A stretch of DNA of 64,000 bases from Lepisosteus oculatus (GCF_040954835.1 NC_090704.1:11863501-11927500); one strand, 5' to 3'. Positions 25,501 through 41,058 are shown, counted from the stretch's first letter. A program made the numbers and translations. The notes: generated from the sequence alone by a model not told the origin.

Positions 25501-27280
25501 AATTTTAAAATGGTACATGTGCAACACACATATACTGTAGCCTACTGTACAGGAGATGTTCATAGATTTTTTTTCTTACAACCACCAGTTGATCAAGAAG
25601 CTTTCACAAATAATGACCAACTGAGTGGGGATAAATTTCCAATTTGAATACAATGAAAACAACTGGATTTGACTCATAAACGTTTTTTTTTAGCTGCCCT
25701 CATTTAAAACCTTTTTGTTGCTGGGGAAAATATGTTTCTGTGTTAACAGAGTGCACGTCTTTGTGATATGCTTTCACGTTCACATCTAAACAACTTTAAA
25801 TCATTTGGCAATAGCTTAAAATTCAATGATCCTATATACCATTGAATATCTCTAATACTACGATAGAATATTTTATTTCCCCCGTTAGCTACACACGTCC
25901 CCAGCAAACAAAATGACTGCCTTCCTTCAGTCCACAGAACTCTTTGTGATGCTAATGAAAAGTATGTCTCTTCTGCACTAAGGCATTCATTAGCCCCATA
26001 AAAGACCTTTTTGCTTGCCCATATGGAAAGTGTCATGCCTTTGTGTTTTATGGACATTTACATTACGTTGTTTCAAAGTGATAACAAAAATATCCTATTC
26101 ATCACAGCCATTATATTGAGTGACAGGAGAATAAGTGCTGGGCATCCACGTGATGTCAGTAGTATGTTTTGTGTGTTTTTTTGTTTGTCTCTGTGGACAA
26201 TTAGAGTATTAGACTCATGGGAATTCAGGACAGTAATTTGAATTTGAATCTGACATTTTAAACACTGATGTGATTTCATTTTCCCATTGAAAATAATGTT
26301 AATCATGACGAGCATAATACAGACAAAATAAGAATAATTTGATACCTTAGAAATCTTATTAAAAACTACAAAAAAAGCCTATTTTTGCATATTGTATCAC
26401 ATTGCTATTTAGAAACATTTAGTAACATTTGTACATTTATCAATTAAAGAGATGTATACTCTCAGTAGTATATGTCTTCAAAACATTTCAGAACATCACC
26501 TTTATTATGAAAGTTGAAATATTTATTTTGTAGACTGTATCACTTTTCTGGCTTTAGCAATACTGTTGAATCATGTTCTAAGTGTCTATGAACAGAAGGT
26601 GACCCAGATTGAAAGGGCTGTACTACAAGAATAATGTTAAGACCCTTTTTGAATGGCAGCTGCTGTCTGAGCTCTGGCTTATTGATATTCAGATTAAGCA
26701 ACCTGAAATCACACACAGAAAAACACATCATCTTCTGCTAGAGAGGCAATCTGACTGTCTGATCATTTGAATCTGGTTAAAGAAATGTTGACTGCTTTGA
26801 ACCTATTGTTTTTCACATTTGATGTATTTTAATCAACAGTGGCATGAATGATTCTTGTCAAACTTTAACATTAATCTACATTGATAAGCAAAATTACATT
26901 AAGAAATGAAAGTACATATTTTCGAACAATTGTGTTCAGACAGATCTAAAAGTAGTTCTGCACTACACTAACTGGATAATGCTATTTAATAATTCACCTT
27001 TGTTAAATATGATCACAAATTTTAATATCCTCTGTGAAAAAGACAAAAAAGTAAACCAACTACAACTCAGTCACAAAACAATTAGCAGATTACAACATTT
27101 TTGAGAAAATCTATTGGCCATTCAGCAGTCAATATCCATATTTCCAAATCAGTGATAACAGTCCAAAAACTGTAAAAACTAGTATTGGAAAGAATTATAC
27201 TTACTTGCTGTCCTGAAAAGAGTGAGAAAGATGCAGATTATGCCAATCAACTTTAATCTGGAAGGTTTGGGGAAAGCCAT
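690..27280 (-). CDS. CRB1: CRB1 (crumbs 1), 11 coding exons, last exon beyond window
   Basis: Crumbs-family apical polarity protein with a large extracellular EGF/laminin-G region. In vertebrates it acts at the subapical region of photoreceptors, Mueller glia and epithelia. Exons read from the sequence on the minus strand, 5' to 3': 27280-27205, 18412-17810, 14705-14510, 14115-13976, 13443-13270, 11463-10525, 7567-7017, 5758-5593, 4915-4009, 1471-1343, 939-813. All have AG acceptors and GT donors, and the phases join into one open frame of 4,008 bases (1,336 codons). Domain order: signal peptide, about ten EGF repeats, LamG, EGF, LamG, two EGF-like, LamG, then further EGFs. This is the CRB1 order, and adding a membrane/cytoplasmic exon of about 70 residues would give roughly the 1,406 residues I recall for human CRB1. 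CRB2 is the main alternative; the ZBTB41-ASPM neighbourhood favours CRB1. The usual last exon with the ERLI PDZ ligand is not seen. The start is the ATG before a hydrophobic leader. Confidence 0.95.
1343..1471 (-). CDS. CRB1: CRB1 exon 10: EGF repeat
   Basis: A 129-base exon coding [18 protein letters not shown] and [11 protein letters not shown], continuing into the next exon at WCE. Acceptor TTTTTAG, donor GACTG|GTGAGA. The true frame differs from the longest open frame here and is fixed by joining phase 2 on both sides. Confidence 0.87.
1472..4008. other. CRB1 intron between exons 9 and 10
   Basis: About 2.5 kb of AT-rich intron. Short open frames at 2389-2728 show no domain or codon pattern of a gene. 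No recognisable transposon was found. Confidence 0.6.
4009..4915 (-). CDS. CRB1: CRB1 exon 9: laminin-G domain 3 and EGF repeats
   Basis: A 907-base exon. It codes the third laminin-G-like domain ([50 protein letters not shown]), then three EGF repeats ([43 protein letters not shown]). Acceptor TACTCAG, donor TGTGA|GTAAGT in phase 2. Confidence 0.94.
5593..5758 (-). CDS. CRB1: CRB1 exon 8: two EGF-like repeats
   Basis: Found by splice-site reading in a frame hidden by an out-of-frame longer open frame. It codes [19 protein letters not shown] and [18 protein letters not shown], ending GFEC across the junction. Acceptor CTACTCAG, donor GAAT|GTAAGC, phase 0 to 1. The WDDF and EVQWC segments agree with CRB1 from other vertebrates as I recall it. 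Confidence 0.9.
5889..5921. repeat. (TAA)n microsatellite, SINE tail
   Basis: About ten TAA units directly abutting the 3' end of the minus-strand 5S-derived SINE. The plus-strand SINE copy near 39.1 kb ends in the same ATT/AAT tail, so this is probably its tail. Confidence 0.9.
5919..6482 (-). mobile_element. 5S-rRNA-derived SINE, longest copy (A)
   Basis: The reverse strand begins with a 5S-rRNA-like head: GCAGCCATATCACCCTGCAA, then GCTAAGCAGGTGTGAGCCTG and AGTACCTGGATGGGAGACCT (5S has GCTAAGCAGGGTCGGGCCTG and AGTACTTGGATGGGAGACC). A body of about 350 bases follows, ending AAGCGCTTTGAGTGGAGTG, then an ATT tail. Other copies lie at about 25.0, 28.1, 38.7, 46.9 and 51.9 kb. It sits in the CRB1 intron between exons 7 and 8, in the same orientation as the gene. 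Confidence 0.88.
6337..6350 (-). promoter_or_regulatory. Perfect CTCF core motif inside SINE copy A
   Basis: Minus-strand CCAGCAGGGGGCGC fits the vertebrate CTCF core CCASYAGRKGGCRS at all 14 positions. The equivalent site in the copy at 28.1 kb is CCAGTAGGGGGTGC (one mismatch). It is more decayed at 38.7 and 52.2 kb. Binding is not shown by sequence alone. Confidence 0.55.
6483..6559. repeat. (TAA)n microsatellite
   Basis: About 25 perfect TAA units at the 5S-head side of SINE copy A. The SINE is therefore flanked by TAA repeats on both sides, which suggests insertion into an existing AT-rich simple repeat or later slippage expansion. Confidence 0.95.
7017..7567 (-). CDS. CRB1: CRB1 exon 7: laminin-G domain 2
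   Basis: A 551-base exon coding the second laminin-G-like domain: [28 protein letters not shown] strands, [24 protein letters not shown], ending [12 protein letters not shown]. The acceptor is CTCTACAG. The donor GAT|GTAAGTC leaves phase 0. The reading frame continues past the donor to a stop at 6960, but that tail (VSQQGVPIV...) lacks EGF character and is read as intron. Confidence 0.9.
9005..9095 (-). mobile_element. tRNA-derived SINE fragment
   Basis: The reverse strand reads AGTGGTTAGTGTTCTAGACT, then GGAAGGTTATGGGTTCACAT. This is the arrangement of an A box and a B box (GGTTCRANTC) in a tRNA-like head. It is degenerate and only the head region is recognisable. Family not assigned. Confidence 0.5.
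9676..9975. mobile_element. Foldback / MITE-like long inverted repeat
   Basis: Two arms of about 75 bases or more pair around a loop of about 90 bases. The left arm runs GTGGAATGGCAGGAGAGGGA ... GACGGGGGTTAGCCCTGGCT; the right arm is its imperfect complement (AGCCTTGGCTAACCCCCGTC ... CTCTCCTGCCATTCCACGG). Weaker pairing extends outward through GATGT/ACATC-type sequence. The element is clearly GC-richer than the surrounding CRB1 intron. No coding capacity. Short open frames across it are artefacts. Confidence 0.65.
10525..11463 (-). CDS. CRB1: CRB1 exon 6: EGFs, laminin-G domain 1, EGF
   Basis: A 939-base exon. It codes two EGF repeats ([29 protein letters not shown]) and the first laminin-G-like domain, from [14 protein letters not shown] through [16 protein letters not shown] to [15 protein letters not shown] further EGF follows ([13 protein letters not shown]...[12 protein letters not shown]). 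Acceptor TTTGTAG, donor AAATG|GTAAGG, phase 1 to 1. Several N-X-S/T sequons are present (NITL, NVTD, NRSI, NATA). Confidence 0.93.
11464..13269. other. CRB1 intron between exons 5 and 6
   Basis: About 1.8 kb of intron without a recognised element. It has a few TACTGTATA-type short palindromic runs near 11.98 and 12.49 kb. Small open frames at 12006-12200 and 12672-12854 show no protein family features. Confidence 0.6.
13270..13443 (-). CDS. CRB1: CRB1 exon 5: long-loop EGF
   Basis: One EGF repeat with an unusually long insert between its cysteines: ...[14 protein letters not shown], then about 20 residues, then [11 protein letters not shown]. Acceptor TTCTCAG before 13443, donor AAAG|GTAAAC. 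174 bases, phase 1 to 1, so the exon could be skipped in frame. The long insert matches what I recall of CRB1 in other vertebrates. Confidence 0.9.
13522..13581. repeat. (TTA)n microsatellite
   Basis: About 20 TTA/ATT units in the CRB1 intron between exons 4 and 5. No neighbouring SINE body was recognised. Confidence 0.95.
13976..14115 (-). CDS. CRB1: CRB1 exon 4: EGF repeats
   Basis: Completes the EGF begun in the previous exon ([16 protein letters not shown]) and adds another ([14 protein letters not shown]...CFCWPG). Acceptor ATTCAG, donor CCAG|GTAGAC. 140 bases, entering in phase 2 and leaving in phase 1. Both joins keep the frame. Confidence 0.9.
14510..14705 (-). CDS. CRB1: CRB1 exon 3: two calcium-binding EGF repeats
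   Basis: Codes two complete-looking EGF repeats with NEC/DDC starts ([15 protein letters not shown], then [15 protein letters not shown]), ending ...DEVNG. The acceptor TTTTCCAG precedes 14705. The donor GG|GTAAGT leaves phase 2, so the next exon completes the glycine codon. Confidence 0.92.
16194..16207 (+). promoter_or_regulatory. Near-consensus CTCF core in CRB1 intron 2
   Basis: CCACTAGATGGAAG fits CCASYAGRKGGCRS at 13 of 14 positions (A instead of C at position 12). It lies in unique-looking intron sequence. One such match in 64 kb may be chance. Confidence 0.25.
16497..17031. mobile_element. MITE-like element with ~55-bp inverted ends
   Basis: The left end reads ACCCTAGACCTGGGGAGTCC ... 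ACTGTAGGT. The reverse complement of the right end reads ACCCTAATCCTGGAGAGCCC ... TACTGTAGGT. The ends are imperfect inverted repeats about 535 bases apart, with no transposase frame inside. The CCTGGAGAGCCCCAGT phrase is like fish hAT-type nonautonomous elements I recall. Family and target duplication were not determined. Confidence 0.5.
17810..18412 (-). CDS. CRB1: CRB1 exon 2: first EGF-like repeats
   Basis: A 603-base exon coding roughly five cysteine-rich EGF-like repeats. The last ones have the calcium-binding pattern (for example [14 protein letters not shown] and [14 protein letters not shown]). The acceptor is at 18414-18413 and the donor G|GTCAGT follows 17810, phase 1 on both sides as is usual for EGF exons. 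An antisense open frame over the same bases has no gene-like features and is a shadow. Confidence 0.92.
19154..19461 (+). mobile_element. 5' LTR of a Ty3/gypsy-like retrotransposon
   Basis: A 308-base block begins TGTAGTGTTAG and ends TTCGTTACA (TG...CA ends). It contains a TATA-like TGTATATAG near 19260 and AATAAA near 19390, the order expected in an LTR. A tRNA-type primer-binding site follows at once. It is GC-richer than its surroundings and antisense to CRB1, in CRB1 intron 1. No second LTR or gag/pol was seen. Confidence 0.75.
19463..19480 (+). other. Retrotransposon primer-binding site
   Basis: TGGTGTCAGAAGCGGGAT starts two bases after the LTR end. It is complementary to a tRNA 3' end including CCA, probably of the tRNA-Leu type, as in many fish gypsy elements. 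About 70 further bases look like element leader before the sequence becomes ordinary intron, so the element is truncated. Confidence 0.7.
20995..22511 (-). mobile_element. Tc1/mariner-like DNA transposon, inactive
   Basis: A 1,517-base element flanked by TA dinucleotides (20993-20994 and 22512-22513), the Tc1/mariner target. Its inverted repeats of about 195 bases (20995-21190 and 22312-22511) match closely: CAGTG(G/C)TGTCCATA at the ends, then shared blocks such as CAGCACATTGGATTT and TTGGGTGAACCATA. The transposase is on the minus strand and broken by stops and frameshifts. Antisense to nothing nearby; it sits in CRB1 intron 1 in the gene's orientation. Confidence 0.92.
21240..22195 (-). 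pseudogene. Broken Tc1-like transposase
   Basis: The N-terminal helix-turn-helix part is readable at 22195-21833 ([20 protein letters not shown], then [28 protein letters not shown]). The catalytic part survives as fragments near 21.5-21.35 kb, for example a block around NLNPIEY, with in-frame stops and frame changes between pieces. No intact DDE open frame remains, so it cannot make active enzyme. Confidence 0.85.
25040..25107 (-). mobile_element. 5S-derived SINE, head fragment (F)
   Basis: The reverse strand reads ATGGCCATATCACCCTGCAT ... GCTAAGCAGGTATGAG, matching only the 5S head of copy A. The rest of the element is missing. Confidence 0.6.
27205..27280 (-). CDS. CRB1: CRB1 exon 1: start codon and signal peptide
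   Basis: ATG at 27280-27278 opens a frame starting [13 protein letters not shown], followed by a hydrophobic run (IICIFLTLF), typical of an N-terminal signal peptide. The exon ends A|GTAAGT in phase 1. It joins in frame to the exon starting at 18412, whose acceptor is TTTCAG. The first intron is about 8.8 kb, the longest visible in the gene, and collects most of the CRB1 transposons. The transcription start and any noncoding first exon were not identified. Confidence 0.88.
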
Positions 27281-28049
27281 GTTTTAGTGTTTGAAATCAT
27301 TCTGTAAACTGCATGCTGAGCAGGTTGTGGCTTTTCTTATTTCTTTCAAACCACAGAGGTACGCACAGCCTGTGTGTTAGGCACAGGATCCACAGAATGC
27401 CATCTGTGAGCTTACTAAGGGCTCTTTCAGCTGCACACCAATGAGCTCCCACTTCAGAGCCCTTGTACCTATTAAGACTACCATGGACGGCTGTGGTGAT
27501 TACTGAAAAGTGACACAGACTTTACAGACAACGTGGACTGGAACAATCATCAGTCCAAGAAAAGAAACACTTCAGGTCTATTCAGAAACAAGAGTATTCA
27601 CCACAGCAGTCTGTGAGCTTTTCTGTATCCTTTGCACAGTGAAAAATGTTTCATTAAGTGTTTTAGCATGTGTTATGTGAAAAAATCTGATGACATGGCA
27701 CAAAGAATAATAAAAATCAATACAAGAAGAGCTAAAATTAAGACATTTCATTTTGCTTTGGACAAATATCTCAAAATTGCATGAGACTACATTAGCTTAA
27801 GAATAAAGCACAGATTCCCATAATGATCTTTACTGCTTCACATAAAAATGAATTTTTAATGTAATGGTATCAGTATGGTGTACAAAGACAAATATTTTAT
27901 GCTATATGCACCTTAGATTCATTTTAATTTGGTATTATACTGAAAATCAGTGAGCAAAAGAGTTGCACCAGATAAGTAATTTAATCCTTCATATTATTCT
28001 TCACCAGCAGTTATATCACACTGCAATATACAGTACAACTAGCAACTGA

Positions 28050-29300
28050 TGGCTGCTAAGCAGGTGTGAGTCTGGCCAGTACCTGGATGGGAGAGCTTCT
28101 GCGAAAGCTAAGGTTGCTACTGGAAGAGGTTAGTGGGACCAGTAGGGGGTGCTCTCCCTGCAGTCTGGAGGGGTCCTAAAACCCCAGTAAAGTGATATGG
28201 ACACCACAAAACAAGAGTAAAAAAAAAGTGCTGTCCTCCTAATTAGGTGTAAAACTGAGGCCCTGACTGGCCATGCTTTTTAACCCACCTCCACCCCCCA
28301 ACTTTGGTGGACTTTTTTTTCACTCTCTCATTTTTGTTCTTATTAGACAATAACAAAAAAAAAATCTTACATTAAAAAAAAACATTCAAAAACTTCCTAC
28401 TAATATTCTTAACATCTAGTGCCATTCAAGTATGTCCCTAATGGGCTCCAAACATCAATATACCCAAGTTTCTCTTGTAAATTATATGAAATCTTTTCAA
28501 ATTTAACTTGTTATACAGCCTCTTTAATCTATTCTTTGTACGACGGTCCTGTACTGTCCACCCATTTTCACAATATTATTTTTTTAGTAATAATACAGAG
28601 CGTCAACCTTACTTTAACCTTTGATAAATCACCAAGGATACATGTAATGGGAGTAAATGGAATTGAGATATTTAGGTACCTGAGAGCTGTCCTCACTGTG
28701 GAGGTCCAGAATGACTGTATGTACCATAATAAGTGCAATAGTGACCCTTTGTGTGTGTTACATTTGAACACATTCCTGTATTATGCCACTTAATCTTTTT
28801 CAATTTTTCTGCGGTATAATAGAGTCTGTTTAAAATTTTGTACTGAAGCAGTTTGTTATGTATAGCTCTAATTGGATAACTAACATTATGCCACACAGTA
28901 TCCCAGTCTATGTCCTCTGACCCTACTCAGAGATCGGCTGTCCACTGAGATGCAGAACTATCAAAAGACTTGTTTGACCTTGCATTGAGAAGGTTGTAAA
29001 ATGTCAGAGCCTTCCAGGGCACTTCTTGAAAAGAGTAGGGCTGTTAACCCTGGTGTCCTGGCTACATTTAATGCTGGCCTTTACCCATCTCATTACTCAG
29101 TCCCCATGGTTGAATTGGCTTCATCACTGTGTTCTCTTCCCCATCGATACGTAGTGTGTAGTGAGCATAATGGTGGACTTTGGCTGCTGTTGCGTCATCA
29201 AGGTGGGGGCTACACATTGGTGGTGGTGGTGGAGGGGGGTCCCCATTACCTGTAAAGTGTGGTAGCCAGAAAAGCTCTACATGAGTTTAAGGAATTATTA
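28050..29300 (+). mobile_element. 5S-derived SINE (B) split by a LINE insertion
   Basis: The 5S-like head GCTAAGCAGGTGTGAGTCTG and AGTACCTGGATGGGAGA start near 28055. The body runs to about 28283, and the matching remainder resumes near 29012 (CCAGGGCACTTCTTGAAAAG) and ends with ATT units near 29300. Against copy A the interruption falls at the TTAAAAAT/CCCAGGG junction. The extreme 5' head is missing. Confidence 0.8.
28284..29011 (-). mobile_element. L1-like LINE 3' fragment nested in SINE B
   Basis: On the minus strand the frame reads DIDWDTVWHNVSYPIRAIHN, followed by KLLQYKILNRLYYTAEKLKK and, further on, GHYCTYYG. This is the pattern of an L1/Tx1-type ORF2 C-terminal region (QYKILHRxYYTPxKL). 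Upstream there is a stop, and downstream frames are broken. It is 5' truncated; T-rich plus-strand sequence near 28310 may be the poly(A) end. Non-functional. Confidence 0.7.
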
Positions 29301-30097
29301 TTATTGTTGTTTTTGTGGAAGTGGCCAAATAGAAATGTTTAAAAAAAATGGAAACAGAAATGACAAATTGGCATAGCCTTTACTAATAAAGCCCTTAGTA
29401 ATAATGGCCCAAGCATTGGCACAGGTGTTAATTGTTTTTTGCCAAGATGTCTCAGTCGATTCCATCCCACACAAACCTCTGAGACTCCAGGCTTGTCTAG
29501 GATGCACTGCAGGTGGAAACTTTTACCGGATGTGAAGTCAGACATGGTCAGTTAGGAGAATTTATGTGAAAAGAAGTTTAGTTTGACACTGTTTTATATT
29601 TTATTTTTTTGTAGTTGTATCATTGACTTTTGAGCTACAGCAGTCCATAAGAAGATTAATGTTTCACTTGTCTGAACAGAGGAAGAGGCAGATGAAGAGA
29701 AGGTGACAAGGAATGTGAATACAGCAAGACTGATTCTTAAAGGCAAGAAAGTCAAATCTCGCATAAATAAACAAGATGCACTTTCTGTGAATGTGTTTAA
29801 GTGCTCTGTGTTGTATGTTGGAGGTATAAAAGGGTTTTCCATCTTAACCAGTGCTCTGCATAACTGGATATGCATCACAGATATTGAAAAAAGTCACAAA
29901 ATCAAAACATCACTAGATTTTGTATATGTACTCATGAATTTTAGGTTTCTGTATGTGTTTTGTGCAATCTAAGGGCTACAGTGAAAGTGACAAGTTCATT
30001 TTGATACTCTCTCTGGAAAATAAATAGCAGTCCAGTTTTTCAATTATTAATCTCTCTTTATTGGGCCAATATCTCAATTTAGACTCAATAATGTTTG

Positions 30098-30250
30098 TTT
30101 TGTGTGGCAGTGCAGTTGCAAGTTAACGCTGCTGCCTCACAATTCAGTACCTGGGTCTTGGTTTTGATTCTGGACAGGGGGGTCTGAACAAAGAAGATTA
30201 GCCTTATGTGCAGAAGTTTATTATATGTGGATGTTGCATGTTCTCTTATC
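30098..30250 (+). mobile_element. tRNA-derived SINE fragment
   Basis: GTGGCAGTGCAGTTGCAAGT, then GCTGCTGCCTCACAATTCAG, CTGGGTCTTGGTTTTGATTC and TGGATGTTGCATGTTCTC follow the common fish SINE plan (GGTGGCGCAGTGG ... GCTGCCTCACAGC ... GGGTTCGAATCC ... GTTTGCATGTTCTC). Heavily mutated. Confidence 0.6.
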
Positions 30251-32114
30251 CAAGAAGTTGTCACTTCCTCTGCTCTGTGCTTCTGGTGTAGGCTTGAGTT
30301 CATTGCAATCCCTACCAGGATCAAGTATTATTTTGGCAAAGCAATGCGTGGATATTATGGGATTTTCTCTATACATTGAGTCTTACAAATTGATTCACAG
30401 TCAAAAACCCAGTTCCAAGACTTTGGGACTGGCTTCCTTCACTAGCTTGTTGTGACCAGAATTCCATAAGCAGCAAAGTACAATTATCTGTGCCACAATG
30501 GGAGGAGTTGAGATTAGTTCATTACAGCCCTCTTGGAACCTGGTGAAACAGACTCTTGTGACTTTCTTGGTGCCTGTAGGCTTGTGGTAGCATCAGTAAG
30601 AGACACAGGGATCACCTCTAACCAGCACTGAACTTTCTTTGCTTCATTGCCATGCTAAAATGTATAAAAGCAAATGAGTGGGTGTATGAACATAGAAAAA
30701 ACTTACAGTATGTTTATAGCATATTGTATTTAAATGTTTACTGCCCTTGACATTTTATATTGATTTATAAATGTGTATCACTTACTATAATAAGAAATGC
30801 TGCTATCATTCAATAAAATCTAAATAAAAATGTTAACAAAAGCCTTACAGCAAACTAGAAAAAAATACTGCCACAAAATTGAATCACCATGGAAATAAAG
30901 CCTGCTATATACATTGTTTCATTTAAACACCCTAGACATGAATAAAAGACTCTTTAAAATGGGTTTAAAACTTATTTATTGTGAGAAAGAGACTGACGCT
31001 ATTTCAAATACTTGGACTCGGTGTGTCCGTGATTCACAGTCTGATTTACTACTGCTGCAAAATGACAGCAGTAACATCACATGCACCTTTTGTATGTTTT
31101 TCAGAAATATTTTTCTTCATTATCTTCAAAATGGTTGCTAATACAGAACCATTCTTGCCTTGGCAACTGTTTCTAGGTGATCATTTATAGAAAGATGCTG
31201 CAATGCTTCTATAATTTTCTATAAAATAGGCCCACAAAGAGTTGTCTGTAGTCTATTATTTGCCAGAAAGATTTTTTTCATTGTTTTATCCACTGATCAA
31301 GGGAACTCCAGTAACACATATACAACATTGTGAGCATGATAAATGTTACATCTATTTAGTTTAATAAACAGAACAATATTGATTTTTTGTTTCTAAATAT
31401 ATGACACAATTGTATATGTATTGGAAATGGAAACTGCCATGTCAATATGACTTTTGCAGGTGGAATAAAACTTGAATTTCTTAAATGAAAATGAAAACCA
31501 ACATATTGAATTGTTCTGGTGTCACAGTTCTGCCTAAACTCAATGGTTAACCATAGTATACAGGTCTCAATATACTGTATATGACAAAATGCCCAGAGAA
31601 AATGCAATTGCGCTTCCTAACAAAAGAGGGGGCTTCTAGTGAAACACTCTCAGTAAAATGATAGGAAACAATTCCCTTTGTTAGTTTTTGTTTTGAGTAG
31701 GTCAATCAATTTTAAAGGCCACACAATTTCAATGCTGCTGTCCACAAAGCAAGGCCATTTTTAAGAACTTTTTAAATTCTATCAGTGTTACCACCTTGTA
31801 GCCTCACCTTGGTAGAGTTTAAACGTTCTGTGATTGATCAGTACAGAGGCGGCAGATTTCTATGGACCAATATGGCCTCTATGGACCAGGGTGCTTTTAT
31901 TTCTTATCTTAGGTCACTGTACCACAGGAAGTGCAATCATTTGCATGACAATTATTTAACTAAGGTCACTACAACTTAGTCATTCATGATGCTGTAGTAC
32001 TGTTTATTAGAACAAGAGTACTAAACCCAGCGTTCTGGATACATTTTGGGCTTGCACAATACGATCTCCCTAAATTTGCCCCTTAATTGGAATGGGAAAG
32101 TAATTTCTCATTTC

Positions 32115-32292
32115 GACACCTGATTACTGTGTAGAGGCACTGCTGGTGCATAATGGCTGGTATGTACTGCATCACCCACATGAGTCCTGTGCTTCAGAAG
32201 TGAGTGAAGTGTGTCACCTCCTATATGTGAAACACTTTGGGATCCTCTGGTATTACAAAAATGCAAACAATAGTTATTATTATTATTATTTT
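32115..32292 (+). mobile_element. SINE-like fragment with ATT tail
   Basis: GGTGCATAATGGCTGGTATG, GCATCACCCACATGAG, then GTGAAACACTTTGGGATCCT and a TTATTATT tail resemble the 3' half of widespread fish SINEs (GTAAAGCGCTTTGGGATCC...). Family uncertain. Confidence 0.45.
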
Positions 32293-33209
32293 GAACCATT
32301 TACATCAAATTCAGAGTTCTCTGAATCATGAAGACTGAGGTCATTCCAGACATCCTTCATATGCCAAAATGGGCCAAAATGTATTGCAGGATTCCTAGAA
32401 GTATCCTGCAGGGCTCCTTCATGACTATTTCGTATTCTCTGTGAAATTAGATCCTCAAGAGGTTGCCTCTGGGATTCTTAAAGAAGTCCTGTGGGTTAGT
32501 TGTAGGACCTCTTAAGTATCTGCATCACGATCTAAAAAGAACACTAGTTAAAATTGAGATTTGTTTTTACAACAGGTTAATATAATTAATTTATGATATA
32601 TGGAGTAAAAATATCTAACACCTTTCAAATACTATTTGTATTCGGAGTTTACTAACTTTACAGCATTATGAAATAATTGATTTGTCATGCATTTCTGGGT
32701 TATCAGACTCATTATTCTAACTAAACGTTATATGTTTCCTGGTTCTAGATAAAACCTTTGAAGAAATCTACGAAATTCCCTAATATTATTTTGTCCCTGT
32801 TTCTAAGGAAAATGACTACTGAACCATTCTCAAGCTCTTTTGTGAATGAATGTTCAGGTATTAACTGTTGCGCTCGAACTGTGTTGTACATTTAATCCTA
32901 ATAAGACTGAGTAAACCAAAAATGTTGTATCTGTATCATATATCTAAACTTTATGACAAATCATTGGTGTAGAGAGGGAGCTCATATTATAAATGTTTTA
33001 AATTGCACGTTTTAAACTAAAGGCTAATTTAAAGGAATCCAAGGAAACAAACGAAAACAAAGGTGTTTCTATCACTTAAAGGATTACAGACGGTCTCTTT
33101 TAACTACCGATACCGTGTCTGAAACAAATTTCAGGGAAAAATTAGAAACATTCTATCGTCAACAGTAACCTAATCCATTAATTTAAAGGAATGAAACGTC
33201 AGTCTTGCG

Positions 33210-33760
33210 GCCTTTCTTGTAGTTTTATTTTATACCCTTTGAAAAAGAACTACAAGATCCATAGTTCCGTGCAACAACAAAATATTCTTATGCGCCAAAT
33301 AATTTAATATTAGCGTATTCCACATTGTGAATTATTTCTAAGTATACACTATTATGAAACAAAATATGTTTCGGTTGCCTAAATTTCACAATGTAGATGT
33401 TTTCATAATGAAAACCATAATACGCCGGTCGACCAATAGAATAGCAGGTTATTGCGATGTTGTTTTTTGTGTGTGAAAAAAGGAAAATAGAAAGGTGGGG
33501 CTTTTTGTCTTATTTTGGAAATAAATATTTACGTTTTTATGTTCAGTTATGTTACTTTGGGAACTTAGTAATCCTTAGTTGATTCAAAGTGTTAAGGTAG
33601 GAAATATCCAGAGTTTTCTTTGAAATAACTTAATTTTAATAAGGTGCGTTGCGTCGTTTGTCAGTGATCTCCCCTTACGGGGGGCCCGTGGGCTTGAAAA
33701 GGGGGTCCACAGGGAGGGTAACGATTTGGAGACAGAGCATCGTTGCATTAGATCGACAGC
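33210..33760 (+). promoter_or_regulatory. ZBTB41: Candidate ZBTB41 promoter / 5' UTR region
   Basis: A GC-richer, CpG-containing patch lies at 33640-33720 in AT-rich surroundings. A CCAAT motif is at about 33430. An inverted pair CTTGTAGTT (33216-33224) and AACTACAAG (33248-33256) resembles ZNF143-type half sites. Possible donors for a noncoding exon are TTAAG|GTAGGA near 33595 and GAGG|GTAACG near 33717. The coding exon's own acceptor at 34456-34457 implies an upstream noncoding exon. Transcription start unknown. Confidence 0.4.
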
Positions 33761-34481
33761 TTAAGTCGTACATTTTTTAGTTCGGTCTGAAATCTCCATT
33801 AAAATCAAAAAGTCCTACGCAGGGCACACAGTTCAAAATAAGCATTTCAAAGTAAATGTATTTAGAATGAAATGAGAATAGTTTCATAAGGCACAGGTGA
33901 GGACGACATTCTTCTTAGCCACAATTTCTAATACTATTTAAGTCACACTTGTATGTATAAGGTGTTAATTAGAAAACAGTTATTGTAGGCCTGGATGTAC
34001 GCATACGAAGGTATGCAAGTCGATTATAATTCTAGGTAAATGACAGTGACATGGTATGGTATGAGCATGGTATACTTCTAAACAGAATCTTGATTACATG
34101 AAAAATTAGTGTAAACACTTACACAATTGTTTGAAATTATGCTCTTGTAAATTAAACATGTTCAATACGACAGACAAGGAAACGGTAGCAACACAGAAAT
34201 ACGTTAGCAAAGCATAGTTGTACTAATAAGCTGTTGAAACAAGATTTTTATAGACTATAGATAGAAGTTTAAACACCGCAGTGTATAGTCATGTTTAGTC
34301 CAATTTAGTCCTGTATTAATTATGCACTACCTTTTATTTACTACTAAAAACTAGTAGTACTAAAACTAGTTTTAGTTTTTCGTATTTTTGTGCTTCCCCA
34401 GAGTAGTTTACGCAATCTAGGTGCTGCAATAGCTCAGATTGTTTATTTGTTTTTCAGGACTGTGAGAACACATCTAAGGAA

Positions 34482-41058
<6,577 letters not shown>

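Larger units (their letters stand above)
18413..27204. other. CRB1 intron 1 (8.8 kb)
   Basis: Carries the gypsy-like LTR, the Tc1-like transposon and the small 5S-SINE fragment. The remaining sequence is AT-rich with no coding exon recognised. Scattered open frames of 60-105 codons (for example 25743-26057) lack domains and splice context. Confidence 0.6.
27281..33200. other. CRB1-ZBTB41 intergenic region
   Basis: Divergent intergenic DNA. It holds SINE B with its nested LINE and two old SINE fragments. Other open frames (29594-29878, 30914-31190, 31785-31979) have no family features. The CRB1 promoter should lie just above 27.3 kb, but no convincing TATA box or CpG-rich segment was pinned down. 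Confidence 0.5.

Noticed and set aside
28419..28793. 124-codon plus-strand open frame
   Set aside because: Overlaps the nested L1-like fragment. The meaningful reading is on the minus strand.
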